Assembly (NCBI GenBank): GCA_040756515.1
Contig: JBFLYW010000008.1
Span: forward strand, 1 to 64,000
Direction of reading: 5' to 3'
Length of the DNA stretch: 64,000 nucleotides
Source: DSXH01 sp020724325
Lineage (GTDB): Bacteria; Bacteroidota; Ignavibacteria; Ignavibacteriales; Melioribacteraceae
How positions within the stretch are numbered: the stretch's first letter is position 1; every line of letters starts with the position of its first letter. Below are positions 54,501-63,794 of this stretch, in pieces. A program made the translations under genes and the position numbers. The notes under the pieces were generated by a model. That model did not search any database and was not told the DNA's origin. It saw only the letters and a program-made list of their open reading frames with translations.

Positions 54501-55466
54501 AAAAACATAGACGGAACCAATTCCAATTATTCCGGTGAAGCGATTATTAGCGTGTACGATTCTGAAAGACAGATGTATTTGAGCGAAATGAATTACAATG
54601 TTACTTTTCAGGGCGGTCTTATCTTTAGGGGCAGGACTAATGTTACGAACGGAAAATTCCAAACCGAATTTGTGGTTCCTAAAGATATCTCCTACGAAAA
54701 TAAGAACGGTAAAGTATCTGCTTATGTTTTCAACCAATTAAATGATGGTATCGGTTATACTACTAATGTAATTGTAGGCGGAACAGACCCAAATGCGGTT
54801 AACGACGGAAAAGGTCCCGAGATTGCAATCTATTTTGATGACGAATCATTCGAAAGCTCTTACCTTGTAAACCCTGATTTTACTTTGATTGCAAAGCTAT
54901 CGGATGAAACCGGCTTAAATACTACTGGAACAGGAATAGGACATAAACTGGAAGGTATTTTGAACAACGATCACTTTAATACAATTGATCTAACCAATCA
55001 TTTTATTGGCGACCTTAATTCGGGCGGTAAATCGGGTGTTATCAGATATAAATTTACAGCTATGCCAATCGGAGATTACAACATCAAAATAAAAGCATGG
55101 GATGTATTCAACAACTTCTCTGTTCAGGAAGCAAATTTTTCTGTAGTAAGTTCATTGAACGGAATTGCTCTTAGAGATGTTTATAATTATCCGAATCCTT
55201 TCTCTTCTAATACAACTTTTACTTTTCAACATAACATTACAGATGCAATTAATGTTAAGATAAAAATTTACACTGTTGCCGGACGGTTAATAAAAGAGAT
55301 TGAGGAATTAGACTTGTTAAATAAATTTGTTAGAATTGATTGGGACGGAAGGGATAACGATGGAAATTCTATTGGAAATGGAACATATCTTTACAAACTT
55401 ACTGTTGAATCTTCTGACGGACGTTTTAAAAATAATGTTCTTGGAAAATTGGCAGTAATTAAATAA
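51513..55466 (+). CDS. porU: Type IX secretion system sortase PorU (C25 gingipain family)
   Basis: Outer-surface cysteine protease of the T9SS attachment complex; it cuts the C-terminal sorting domain from cargo and joins the cargo to a surface anchor. The 1,317-residue protein has a signal peptide (near LSAQD), a long N-terminal beta region, and a C25 peptidase domain (about 590-960) with catalytic His834 in FFGHGNPNVWTHE and Cys868 in AAATCDFGKYDDP, both intact. It ends with an uncleaved-type sorting domain (YNYPNPFSSNTTFTF...GKLAVIK). porV follows 44 bp later. Confidence 0.94.
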   Translation: MKTRFSLLFLLFILNLTLSAQDIKILSSNSSSLVLEYVPTYSDTTYHLINGENYISLKITGTYIDNFLQTGRTQRLVREVNIGVPSEFGNTIQIIASEYSTLPGKYIFNPELEIDSLSFITKYNTVTDIKNDPPNDLVVIGEFGLIRSLPVQSIKIYPVQNDNDRIRIYKRIVISISFARSMNETELITENYVEGTVINWEVAKRWGVKSNVHLSKTSSTLAAGTWYRFETPEEGIYRIDRSFLQSLGADVNNLDPRTIKIFSNGGYNLPEDYTIPTNRVFQEVAISVVGESDGKFDSGDYILLYGRGPEFWEYNSAFKRIMRVKHSYSKKNFYWLTFGGTTGKRIAEKPSLNQSGVHQQQFSLAYRSTDKDTINIGKTGRDYYGDEFNQSVPSRTYLTTLNGILPSTRISYRFRLINGSSGDVPLRIDESNNQIYSGNIFGFGQNKYSYGQDLIGNASFSGPLTDERSNLRFTVTSTTPGTKVYLDYFEIEYRRRLSAVNDNYILFSKDTTAIIQYTIQNFSNSSIQLYDVTDYANIKIVAGTSISGGQVTFQAQETINKVSKYIAVNQNAFRTPSNGAAVTINDIKGNKSGTELVIISHKDLRAQVERYAAYRSIQSPNKISASIYYVDDILNEFSAGMMDPTAIRDFLKYAYDNWQIKPFYVLFFGDGDYDYLNVEKMNRNLVPTYQSVESLDEISSYPTDDYFARVSGKDLRIDLAIGRLNVQKLSEAQIVVDKIIKYENSLEKGLWRSTITLVADDGPQEVGVDDGSIHTGQSENLSRRRIPKFFDQNKIYLAAYPTVISGFGRRKPEVNRAIIDAVNNGTLILNFFGHGNPNVWTHESVFEKSSTIPLLKNDHYFFLAAATCDFGKYDDPTQQSSTELMINMKDAGAIGAFTAARVVYSTANAEINDSLFTYLLGKKEVNNLPFRVGRAYFLAKQFRTEENDEKFHLYGDPTIRLAQPVLPAYIDSINGKTLNTSVQISALGKVKINGNVKNIDGTNSNYSGEAIISVYDSERQMYLSEMNYNVTFQGGLIFRGRTNVTNGKFQTEFVVPKDISYENKNGKVSAYVFNQLNDGIGYTTNVIVGGTDPNAVNDGKGPEIAIYFDDESFESSYLVNPDFTLIAKLSDETGLNTTGTGIGHKLEGILNNDHFNTIDLTNHFIGDLNSGGKSGVIRYKFTAMPIGDYNIKIKAWDVFNNFSVQEANFSVVSSLNGIALRDVYNYPNPFSSNTTFTFQHNITDAINVKIKIYTVAGRLIKEIEELDLLNKFVRIDWDGRDNDGNSIGNGTYLYKLTVESSDGRFKNNVLGKLAVIK

Positions 55467-55510
55467 AATTATTCTCAAGTATGAAATCTACTTTTTATGG
55501 AGGTTATAAA

Positions 55511-56701
55511 ATGAAAAGAATATTTATCATAATGATTCTATGTATTACAGGAATCGGATTGATTAATGATATAAGAGCACAGGGTGAAGCAGCAGTTCCA
55601 TTTTTAATTTTAGCACCCGATTCAAGAGCTGGAGGTTTAGGTGAATCCGGTGCCGGTTTGGCAGATAACTCCGCTGCTATTTTCTGGAATCCAGCTGGAA
55701 TTGCTTTCCTTACTGGTTCGGAAGTCGGGTTCACTCACAGCAACTGGCTGCCAATGTTCAATCTTGACCTGTTTTACGATTATGCTACTTACCGTCAATA
55801 CATTGAAGATATAAGCGGCAGCTTAACTGCCAGCGTTACATATATGCATTACGGCGAATTCATTAGAACCGGTCCTGACTCGCCAGACCCAATTGGAACA
55901 TTCCGTTCTTTTGATGCTGCTTTTACAATAGGTTATGCAACTAAACTAAGCAGCGATTGGGGACTTGGTTTCAACTTTAGAGTAATTCACAGTCGGCTTG
56001 CAGATAAGCCAACCGCAGCCGAACAAGGTTCTGGTGTTGCAACATCTGTAAGTTTCGATATCGGTACTATGTGGCGTCCTTCCAAACTGGATTTACCATT
56101 AATTGGCGATATCGGAAATAATTTTAGTGTTGGTGTTAATCTTAGCAATATCGGTCCTAAAATATATTACATTGATCAGGCACAGGCAGATCCAATTCCT
56201 ACAAACTTCCGGCTTGGAATTGCAGCCCGGTTATTCGAAGATGAATATAATTCTCTTACATATACGGTTGATTTCAGCAAGTTACTAGTAGATAAGGGTG
56301 AAGCATTTAGAGGAAAGATAGATACTACGGAGACAAAGAAGAGGAAAGATTTCTACGAAACTATTTTTACTGCTTGGTTCGATCAGCCGTTTAGCGAAGA
56401 ATTAAGAGATATTGTAACTTCAATGGGTTTAGAATACTGGTATGGAAGTGAAGCCGAAGGATTCAAATTTGCTTTACGAGCCGGATTCTTTTATGAGGAC
56501 CCATCGTTCGGAAACAGAAAATTTGTAACGCTTGGTGCAGGTATTCGTTACGATTCTTATGGATTCGATTTTAGTTACATTACAACAGACGTATTCAAAG
56601 GCGCTGAAAACCATCCATTAAATAACACGCTAAGATTTTCATTACTCATTGGCTGGGGCTCTCAACCTCAAACAACACCCGGATTTCCACGCGGTTTGTA
56701 A
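55511..56701 (+). CDS. porV: Type IX secretion system shuttle protein PorV
   Basis: An outer-membrane beta-barrel of the FadL-like family, 396 residues, with signal peptide (cleavage near IRAQG). It carries cargo from the translocon to PorU by binding sorting domains. LAPDSRAGGLGESGAGLADNSAA and IFWNPAGIA are the diagnostic N-terminal PorV motifs, and repeated amphipathic strands follow. The frame is open to 55481, but GGAGG (55499-55503) sits seven bases before the ATG at 55511. Adjacent porU and porV agree with a joint function. Confidence 0.94.
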   Translation: MKRIFIIMILCITGIGLINDIRAQGEAAVPFLILAPDSRAGGLGESGAGLADNSAAIFWNPAGIAFLTGSEVGFTHSNWLPMFNLDLFYDYATYRQYIEDISGSLTASVTYMHYGEFIRTGPDSPDPIGTFRSFDAAFTIGYATKLSSDWGLGFNFRVIHSRLADKPTAAEQGSGVATSVSFDIGTMWRPSKLDLPLIGDIGNNFSVGVNLSNIGPKIYYIDQAQADPIPTNFRLGIAARLFEDEYNSLTYTVDFSKLLVDKGEAFRGKIDTTETKKRKDFYETIFTAWFDQPFSEELRDIVTSMGLEYWYGSEAEGFKFALRAGFFYEDPSFGNRKFVTLGAGIRYDSYGFDFSYITTDVFKGAENHPLNNTLRFSLLIGWGSQPQTTPGFPRGL

Positions 56702-56707
56702 AAATTT

Positions 56708-59700
56708 ATGAAAAAGTTTCCTCTTTTCATATTATTTATTTTTTTATTGGGCAGTCTATCTGCCCAATCGTTTGTTAATGCTATTGATCGGAATAATGGC
56801 GGTATTGCAGCTTATTCCGGCAATAGATTAATTAAGATTTTGGCTGTGATGGTTGAATTCCAGGAAGATAAGTATGATGGAACAACCGGCAATGGAAAGT
56901 TTGGTTCCCACTTTACAAAAGCTTACGGTGATACAATATTAGATCCGCTTCCTCATAATGCTGATTATTTTGAGGATCATCTCGAATTTGCAAAAAATTA
57001 TTTCAATAAGGTATCTAAAGGGAAAGTTCAAGTAGAATATAAAGTTCTTCCTCAGGTAATCACAGTTTCTAAAATGATGCGCGAATATGTTCCGGCTTTC
57101 AATTCTAACAATAACACTCCGCTCGGAAATTTTGCAAAAGAAGTCTGGCAGCTTGCAGATCAGAAGTTTACCAATATTAGGTTTGCTGATTATGATCTGT
57201 TTATAATTTTCCACGCCGGTATCAGTAATGCATTTTCTTATGGCGCACCGTTAATTAACCGTAACATGCCTTCGTTATATTTGAGTAAATCGGCATTTAA
57301 GAAAATTTTTGGAAATCAGTTTAACGGAATTGCAGTCAACAACAATTCATTTCTGATAGATAACACAATCATTATGCCAGAAACGGAATCCAGAGAGGCA
57401 GCAGCAATTGACGGCTCTTTAGTTTTGGCAGAATTATCAATTAATGGTTTACTCGTAAGCAACATTGCGTCACATATCGGTCTGCCGGATCTATTCAATA
57501 CGTCAACCGGAAAAAGTGCAATAGGACGATTTGGCTTGATGGACCCGCAGTCAATCTTTGCTAACTCTGGAATGTTTCCGCCAGAACCTTCACCATGGGA
57601 AAAAATTTATTTGGGTTGGGAATCACCTGTAACATTAAATCCGGGTAATAGAAAAGTTACAATTGCTGCAAGGAATATTGCATCGCAGAACGATACAACA
57701 CTTCTAAAAATTCCGATTAATTCTACCGAATATTTTCTTGTTGAAAACCGTGCGCAGGATTCTAATAACGATAAAGTGAAAGTTACTTATAAAAGGAGCG
57801 GACAAATTTACACGAAGGTAATAGAGCTTGATACCAGCGGCGTTTATGTTATTGAACGTAGATTCAAAAATGGAATAGAAGGAGGAGTAGTAATTGATGT
57901 TGACGAATTTGATGCAGGTTTACCTGGCAGCGGAATTGTTATTTGGCACATTGATGAAAAAGTAATAAACGAAAAAATTATTGATAATAAAATTAATGCT
58001 GATTTTGATAGAAAAGGAGTAGACGTTGAAGAAGCAGACGGAATTCAAGATATTGGTGAAACGTTTGTATCGCCTATTGACGAAATTATTGGCGAAGGAA
58101 GTAAGGAGGACTTCTGGTTCAAAGAGAACAAAGCCAGATTGTATAAGAACAGGTTCTCTTATAATTCTAAACCGAACAGCAGATCTAACGATGGTACAAA
58201 CAGTTTGATTACACTAGAAAATTTTTCCCCTCTCGCAAATAAAATTTCTTTTGACTTAGTATTTGGCAGCAATGAAATTACTCTAAACAGAAGTGTAAAA
58301 CTGCCTCACTTAAAAAATCTTTTCTCTATTTCATCTCTTCAAATTGGCAACAGCTTCTGGACCTATTTACTTGACGGGACCGATCTTGTACGTGCAGATG
58401 CTTACAGCGGTAATTACTCTGCAATAAAAAATTTCAGTTCATTCAAGCCGGCTGCTTTCAAAGATGGCGCTAATGAATTCGTAATTGGAGCTAATGGTAA
58501 AAAGCTGAGTATAATTTCTACAATAAACAATGTTTACAAATTAACTGAATATTTGTTCACTGCCGATATAACAGCCGCACCTGTAATTGTAAAAAGCGGA
58601 GGTGTAATTAAAGGGCTTATAGGAACTTCTGATGGAAAAGTTTATCGGGTTGATGTTCTTGAATCAATTTCATCCAATCTTATTAAAGGAATCGTTGCTC
58701 TTACTACTGATAATAAACCGGTTAAACAAATTGCATCTTACGAAGATTACTTCTCAATTATTACAGATAATAGCTTTACAGATTCGAACGGAAAGACGCT
58801 CATTCTAAATCAAAAATTAAAACGGATTGCTCTTACAAAAAATATTGATGGGAAATTTGTAAATGTAATTCTTGCAGAGGGAAATTATTTTTATATAGTT
58901 ATAGATGGTCAGTTAACCTCATCTTTTAGTATTCCGGTTAATGAAATATCTTCATTTTCTTTAGCAGATCTTTTTGCTGATGGAAATAATTACATTCTCT
59001 TTAATGCTAAATCTAAAATTTACGCTGTAAACTTTTTAGGAGTTTCAGCTAATAATTTCCCATTCGAAACAGAATCTGTTTATTCATTAATTAGTTCTCC
59101 GCTAGTTATCGATCTGAATAATGACGGCAATTCAGAAGTCCTTTCGTTTAATTCAAAAGGCGGTCTTTATGCTGTAACAGCAGCAAGTGGAAAACTCTTA
59201 AATCCATATCCGGTAAACGTGATTAATAATACTAATATTATTCCTGTTATCATTTTAGAAGAATTGCCGGCTATGGGTCCCATCGCAAAATTCAAGCCGG
59301 TTCTTCCGGCTCTAAATGATACTGGAATTTTGGCATTCTGGTCTTTATCAAATTTAAGCGGCAAAGAATATTGGATTAATGAATTTGCCGGTTCTTCAAA
59401 CAGCTCTTATGTTTCTGCTGCAGATTCCAAATCTAAAACAGCTGATTATTTCCCGCCAGAAAAAGCATATAACTGGCCTAATCCCGTTTACGGTAACGAA
59501 ACAAATATCAGGTATTTTGTTGCCGAAGATTCAGAAGTGTCTATTAAAATTTTTGATCTATCCGGGGATTTAGTTGCAAATCTTATCTCAAAAGCAACAG
59601 GCGGAATTGATAACGAAGTTAGATGGAATGTATCTGGAATTCAGAGCGGAGTTTACTACGCAAGAATAGAAGCAAAAAGCAGTACTGGTAAAAGAGCCAA

Positions 59701-59731
59701 TAAGTTAATTAAGATAGCTGTAATAAAATAA
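56708..59731 (+). CDS. T9SS-sorted M6-family protein with a lost HExxH site
   Basis: A 1,007-residue exported protein (signal peptide near LSAQS). The N-terminal half matches M6 (immune inhibitor A-type) metalloproteases: KILAVMVEFQEDKYDGT, HNADYFEDHLEFAKNYFNKVS and GLPDLFN...GRFGLMDPQS. The zinc motif HExxHxxGLPDL should end at that GLPDL, but residues 251-255 read SNIAS: His, Glu and second His are all replaced. It is probably not a protease. The C-terminal half looks like beta-propeller/VCBS-type repeats (LNNDGNSEVLSF) and ends in a type A sorting domain (YNWPNPVYG...IAVIK). It starts 6 bp after porV, so it is probably in the same operon. Confidence 0.85.
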   Translation: MKKFPLFILFIFLLGSLSAQSFVNAIDRNNGGIAAYSGNRLIKILAVMVEFQEDKYDGTTGNGKFGSHFTKAYGDTILDPLPHNADYFEDHLEFAKNYFNKVSKGKVQVEYKVLPQVITVSKMMREYVPAFNSNNNTPLGNFAKEVWQLADQKFTNIRFADYDLFIIFHAGISNAFSYGAPLINRNMPSLYLSKSAFKKIFGNQFNGIAVNNNSFLIDNTIIMPETESREAAAIDGSLVLAELSINGLLVSNIASHIGLPDLFNTSTGKSAIGRFGLMDPQSIFANSGMFPPEPSPWEKIYLGWESPVTLNPGNRKVTIAARNIASQNDTTLLKIPINSTEYFLVENRAQDSNNDKVKVTYKRSGQIYTKVIELDTSGVYVIERRFKNGIEGGVVIDVDEFDAGLPGSGIVIWHIDEKVINEKIIDNKINADFDRKGVDVEEADGIQDIGETFVSPIDEIIGEGSKEDFWFKENKARLYKNRFSYNSKPNSRSNDGTNSLITLENFSPLANKISFDLVFGSNEITLNRSVKLPHLKNLFSISSLQIGNSFWTYLLDGTDLVRADAYSGNYSAIKNFSSFKPAAFKDGANEFVIGANGKKLSIISTINNVYKLTEYLFTADITAAPVIVKSGGVIKGLIGTSDGKVYRVDVLESISSNLIKGIVALTTDNKPVKQIASYEDYFSIITDNSFTDSNGKTLILNQKLKRIALTKNIDGKFVNVILAEGNYFYIVIDGQLTSSFSIPVNEISSFSLADLFADGNNYILFNAKSKIYAVNFLGVSANNFPFETESVYSLISSPLVIDLNNDGNSEVLSFNSKGGLYAVTAASGKLLNPYPVNVINNTNIIPVIILEELPAMGPIAKFKPVLPALNDTGILAFWSLSNLSGKEYWINEFAGSSNSSYVSAADSKSKTADYFPPEKAYNWPNPVYGNETNIRYFVAEDSEVSIKIFDLSGDLVANLISKATGGIDNEVRWNVSGIQSGVYYARIEAKSSTGKRANKLIKIAVIK

Positions 59732-59740
59732 TTGAGATGA

Positions 59741-62700
59741 ATGTTTATTAGTAATTACATAAAGAGAAATCCTGGAATTAATTTTTTATCTAACCAATTG
59801 ATCCTTTGGATAATTTTATTTGTTTTTCTGCCGGTTATAATTTTTTCGCAGATAAATCAATTTAATCCGGATTACAAATGGCTTACAATAAAAGGCAAGC
59901 ATGTAAGGGTTCACTATCACGAAGAGGCAGAACGGACAGCACGGACGGTTGCTAAAATAGCAGACGAAATTTGGGAGCCGGTTACTTCACTTTATCAATA
60001 TGAACCGGATGTAATTGATTTTGTTATAAAAGATATAGACGATTATTCTAACGGCGCTACATTCTTCTTCGATAACAAAATTGAAATCTGGTCTTCATCA
60101 TTAGATTTTGATTTGCGCGGTACTCATAACTGGCTTAGGAATGTAATTACGCATGAATTCACACATATGGTTCAGATTCAAGCCGGTATGAAATTATCTA
60201 GAACACTTCCCGTTTTTTATCTGCAATTTCTAAATTACGAAGACAAACGCCGTCCAGATATTCTTTACGGCTTTCCTAATTTCATTGCATCTTATCCTGT
60301 ACCAATGATTAACATTCCGGCATGGTTTGCTGAAGGAACTGCTCAATACATGCGCAAAGAGTTTAATTACGATAATTGGGATACACATCGCGATATGATT
60401 TTAAGATCTTCTGCGCTCGATAATAAAATGCTTACCTGGAATCAAATGGGCGTGTTCGGTAAAACAAGTCTTGGCAACGAATCGGTTTATAACTCCGGAT
60501 TTGCTCTAACGCGCTACATCTCTCAGAAATATGGCGAGGATAAGTTGAGAGAAGTAACTAACAAACTTGGCAACCTTACTACATTTACAATTGATGCTGC
60601 TTTCCAGGAAGTTATTGGTAAAAATGGAATTGAGATCTATAATGAATGGTCGGATTTTCTGAAACGAGATTATAAAAAAAGAATTGCCGAAGTAGAAGAG
60701 AATTTGATTACCGGGGATACTATCGTATCAACCGGGTTTGGAAATTTTTATCCCGTCTATTCAACCGATGGAAACAATATCCTCTATATTTCAAATAAAA
60801 CGAGCGATTACTTCAGCTTATCATCTGTTTTTTTATACGACATAGATTCAAAGAAAGAAAAGAAAATTGTTTCTAATGTAAGATCAACAGTAAGTTTTAT
60901 TCCGAACGAAAACAAAATTGTTTATGCCAAGTTGAGCAGTGATAATCCACGTATGAGTAATATTCATGATCTTTATGTTTATGATATCGGCAAAGAAAAA
61001 GAAGAGCGCATTACTTTTGGTATTAGAGCTAATAATCCATCGGTCTCTAATAACGGTAAGAAAATTACATTTATTTTTCAGAATGACGGAACTGTTAATA
61101 TTGGAGTGTGTGATATCAACGGAAAGAATTTTAAGAAACTTACTTTCTTTGATAATGGTGAACAACTTTACAATCCAAAATTTTCTAAGGACGATTCCTT
61201 TATCCTGTTCGATTATTCATACCATGATAACCGTGATATAGGAAGAGTTGATACCAATGGAAGTAATTATGCGTTAATTACAGAATCGAATGCAGATGAA
61301 CGCCATCCTTTCATGGCTAATAGTGGCGTTCTCTATTATTCAAGTGATGAAACGGGTATTTTCAATATTTATTCGATTAACCTTGAAACTGGAATTAAGA
61401 AGCAGCACACAAATGTAACCGGCGGTGCTTTTATGCCCTCGGTTAATAATAAAGGGGATTTGGTTTATGCCGGCTACACTTCGGATGGTTACAAAATATT
61501 TATGCTTAGAAGCGAAGAGCAGGGGAAAGTAAACCCGAACAAAAAGTATACATGGATTAATAATCCGCCGCTGGATGAAGATAAACCTAATGGTGACATA
61601 AGCAAGTTCGATTTAAATCTTCTCCGTAACTTCAATGATTTTGAATTACCCGAATATAATGTAGAAAAGTATTCCGGTTTCTTTTCTAAAATAAGTTTCT
61701 TTCCTTTTATTAGAATTGATAATTATAACACATCAAGTTCTGGCTGGGATAGAATTAAACCGGGATTTTATTTTACATCCAGTGATGTGCTTAACCGTTT
61801 TTCAATATTTGGAAGCGCTTCGCTAAATAAAAAAATGGAACGCGATCTCTATTTCTTGTTTGAATACCGCGATAAATTTCCGTTGATTCACTCATTTGGT
61901 TTAAAACCTGAATTTGGCGTTGAACTATTCAGCATAAGCAGAAAAGCTAACTTCGATTTGCAGTTCGGAATCGATTCAACTTTTACTCCGCCAAGAATTG
62001 ACTATTATGTTCCGGTTGAAGTTACTTATAATCTGTTCGAAGTTGATTTTATTGCTCGTCATAAAGTCTTTTCTGAAGGGAATAAAATTGAATTGCGTTT
62101 TATCTATAGTCAGTATGTTTCTAACCTCGGCAGTTTTATTATTCCCGAAACTAATAACTTTCTTTATCCGGCTACTCAAGATAAATATTTTATCGGCAGA
62201 AATTTTCAGCTTAAGTTTATCCATGAAGACCTTATCCCGAATATTGACACAGATATTAATCCGATTGGCAGAAAGGTTGAGTTCCAGTATAATTACGAGT
62301 TCAACCGTTATAATAACGAAAGCAATTTTGAATCTGAAGATGGAATTTTAATACCTCTTTACAACGATTTCAATTTCCATAAGCTGGAATTGAACTGGAA
62401 AGAATATTTTGATCTTGGAAGTAAACAAACTCTTTCACTTCAATTCCGTGCCGGCTCTGTTCTTGGACCAGAAGTGCCCGACTTCTTCGATTTTTACCTC
62501 GGTGGTTTAATCGGTATGAAAAGTTACCCTTTCTATTCTGTAAGTGGTAATGAAGTCGGGTGGCTAAATCTAACCTACAGATTTCCGCTTTTAACAAATA
62601 TTGATGCAAGGTTAGGTCATCTTTATATCGATAAAATTTATCTTGCATTTTATGGCGATTTTGGGAATGCCTGGACAGGAAAAATACCTTCTTTAACTAA

Positions 62701-62887
62701 TTTTAAAAAAGGCGCCGGTACCGAAATAAGAATTAAAATGAACTCATTCTATCTTTTCCCAACAAGTATATTCTTTAATGCTTCCTACTCTTTCGATAGA
62801 TTTACTCGTATTATAAGAGGCGAAAGAGTTACTTATGGAAAGGAATTTCAATTTTACGGCGGAATATTATTTGACTTCAGTCTATAA
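59741..62887 (+). CDS. Gluzincin / TolB-propeller / beta-barrel outer-membrane protein
   Basis: A 1,048-residue exported protein with three parts. The N-terminal peptidase-MA-like domain (about 40-310) has an intact zinc site HEFTH at 138-142 and, further on, PAWFAEGTAQYM supplying the gluzincin Glu. The middle (about 320-630) is a TolB/PD40-type beta-propeller with repeats such as FYPVYSTDGNNILYISN and PSVSNNGKKITFIFQ. The C-terminal part (about 660-1048) is rich in aromatic amphipathic strands and ends GGILFDFSL, like an outer-membrane surface-antigen barrel. A surface or periplasmic protease fused to its own barrel is likely. It starts 9 bp after the M6 gene. Confidence 0.82.
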   Translation: MFISNYIKRNPGINFLSNQLILWIILFVFLPVIIFSQINQFNPDYKWLTIKGKHVRVHYHEEAERTARTVAKIADEIWEPVTSLYQYEPDVIDFVIKDIDDYSNGATFFFDNKIEIWSSSLDFDLRGTHNWLRNVITHEFTHMVQIQAGMKLSRTLPVFYLQFLNYEDKRRPDILYGFPNFIASYPVPMINIPAWFAEGTAQYMRKEFNYDNWDTHRDMILRSSALDNKMLTWNQMGVFGKTSLGNESVYNSGFALTRYISQKYGEDKLREVTNKLGNLTTFTIDAAFQEVIGKNGIEIYNEWSDFLKRDYKKRIAEVEENLITGDTIVSTGFGNFYPVYSTDGNNILYISNKTSDYFSLSSVFLYDIDSKKEKKIVSNVRSTVSFIPNENKIVYAKLSSDNPRMSNIHDLYVYDIGKEKEERITFGIRANNPSVSNNGKKITFIFQNDGTVNIGVCDINGKNFKKLTFFDNGEQLYNPKFSKDDSFILFDYSYHDNRDIGRVDTNGSNYALITESNADERHPFMANSGVLYYSSDETGIFNIYSINLETGIKKQHTNVTGGAFMPSVNNKGDLVYAGYTSDGYKIFMLRSEEQGKVNPNKKYTWINNPPLDEDKPNGDISKFDLNLLRNFNDFELPEYNVEKYSGFFSKISFFPFIRIDNYNTSSSGWDRIKPGFYFTSSDVLNRFSIFGSASLNKKMERDLYFLFEYRDKFPLIHSFGLKPEFGVELFSISRKANFDLQFGIDSTFTPPRIDYYVPVEVTYNLFEVDFIARHKVFSEGNKIELRFIYSQYVSNLGSFIIPETNNFLYPATQDKYFIGRNFQLKFIHEDLIPNIDTDINPIGRKVEFQYNYEFNRYNNESNFESEDGILIPLYNDFNFHKLELNWKEYFDLGSKQTLSLQFRAGSVLGPEVPDFFDFYLGGLIGMKSYPFYSVSGNEVGWLNLTYRFPLLTNIDARLGHLYIDKIYLAFYGDFGNAWTGKIPSLTNFKKGAGTEIRIKMNSFYLFPTSIFFNASYSFDRFTRIIRGERVTYGKEFQFYGGILFDFSL

Positions 62888-62905
62888 CCGGATGGATAAA
62901 TTCAA

Positions 62906-63769
62906 ATGAAAAAATTATTTGTAATGATAATACTTTTTACATCTTTATTATATTCGCAGGAAAATCAAGATAAAATTTTAACAGGTAATTTATTTTTTGA
63001 TACGAGAATAACATATTTAGAAACGGCATCAAATGTAAGGTCAGAATATCAAACGATAGAATCGCAGAAAAAATCGCCGCTCCTTTCCGGCTTATTATCA
63101 TTAGCAGTTCCCGGCGCCGGACAGTTCTATTCTAAACGTTACCTGAAATCAATAATCTTTATAGTTGCAGAGGTTGCCGCCATTACTGTAGGATTGATTT
63201 ACGATAAGAAAGGAGATGAGCAGACAATTTCGTTTCAGAATTTTGCATTATCGCACTGGGACGTAAAGAGATATGCAAAGTGGACTATTAAAAATGCTAA
63301 TTCCATTAATCCGCTTGTAAAGGTTTCTGAATACAATGTTTTTGATATAAATGGTAATGTAGTCTGGTCTGAATTGAACCGGTTGGAAAATGCAATTGGC
63401 AAGTATTATTCCCACAGGTTGGCTCCTTTTAAGGATCAGCAATATTTCGAAATGATTGGCAAGTATCCGCAGTTCAATGTAGGTTGGGATGATTTTGGCG
63501 ACGAGAACACACCGTTTTCATATGGCGATCCACTAACACAAAAATTTCTATATTATTCTAAAGAACGCGGCAAAGCAAATGATTTTTATAATATTGCTTC
63601 TACAGCTGTTATTGTAATTTTTACCAATCATATCCTTAGCGCTGTTGATGCCGCATGGTCGGCTGCAAGTTATAACAAAGCGCTAAATATCTCTTCAGAA
63701 ATTAAAAAAGTCGATTTTGGATTCAGTACTTTTTACTATCCTCAATTAAATTTGCAATATAGTTTTTAA
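62906..63769 (+). CDS. DUF5683 exported membrane protein
   Basis: A 287-residue protein with a signal peptide (near LYSQE). SGLLSLAVPGAGQFYSKRYLKS followed by a hydrophobic helix is the DUF5683 hallmark. A C-terminal region with NHILSAVDAAWSAASYNK and FSTFYYPQLNLQYSF suggests a second membrane helix and a final strand. The family is widespread in Bacteroidota/Chlorobi outer-envelope operons and has no assigned role. It follows the barrel protein by 18 bp and precedes der by 25 bp. Confidence 0.8.
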   Translation: MKKLFVMIILFTSLLYSQENQDKILTGNLFFDTRITYLETASNVRSEYQTIESQKKSPLLSGLLSLAVPGAGQFYSKRYLKSIIFIVAEVAAITVGLIYDKKGDEQTISFQNFALSHWDVKRYAKWTIKNANSINPLVKVSEYNVFDINGNVVWSELNRLENAIGKYYSHRLAPFKDQQYFEMIGKYPQFNVGWDDFGDENTPFSYGDPLTQKFLYYSKERGKANDFYNIASTAVIVIFTNHILSAVDAAWSAASYNKALNISSEIKKVDFGFSTFYYPQLNLQYSF

Positions 63770-63794
63770 CATTTTTTTTCTATAGGATGTTTGT

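Noticed and set aside
55481..55510. Longer PorV start at 55481
   Set aside because: The GGAGG at 55499-55503 is correctly placed for the ATG at 55511, and the signal peptide starts there.
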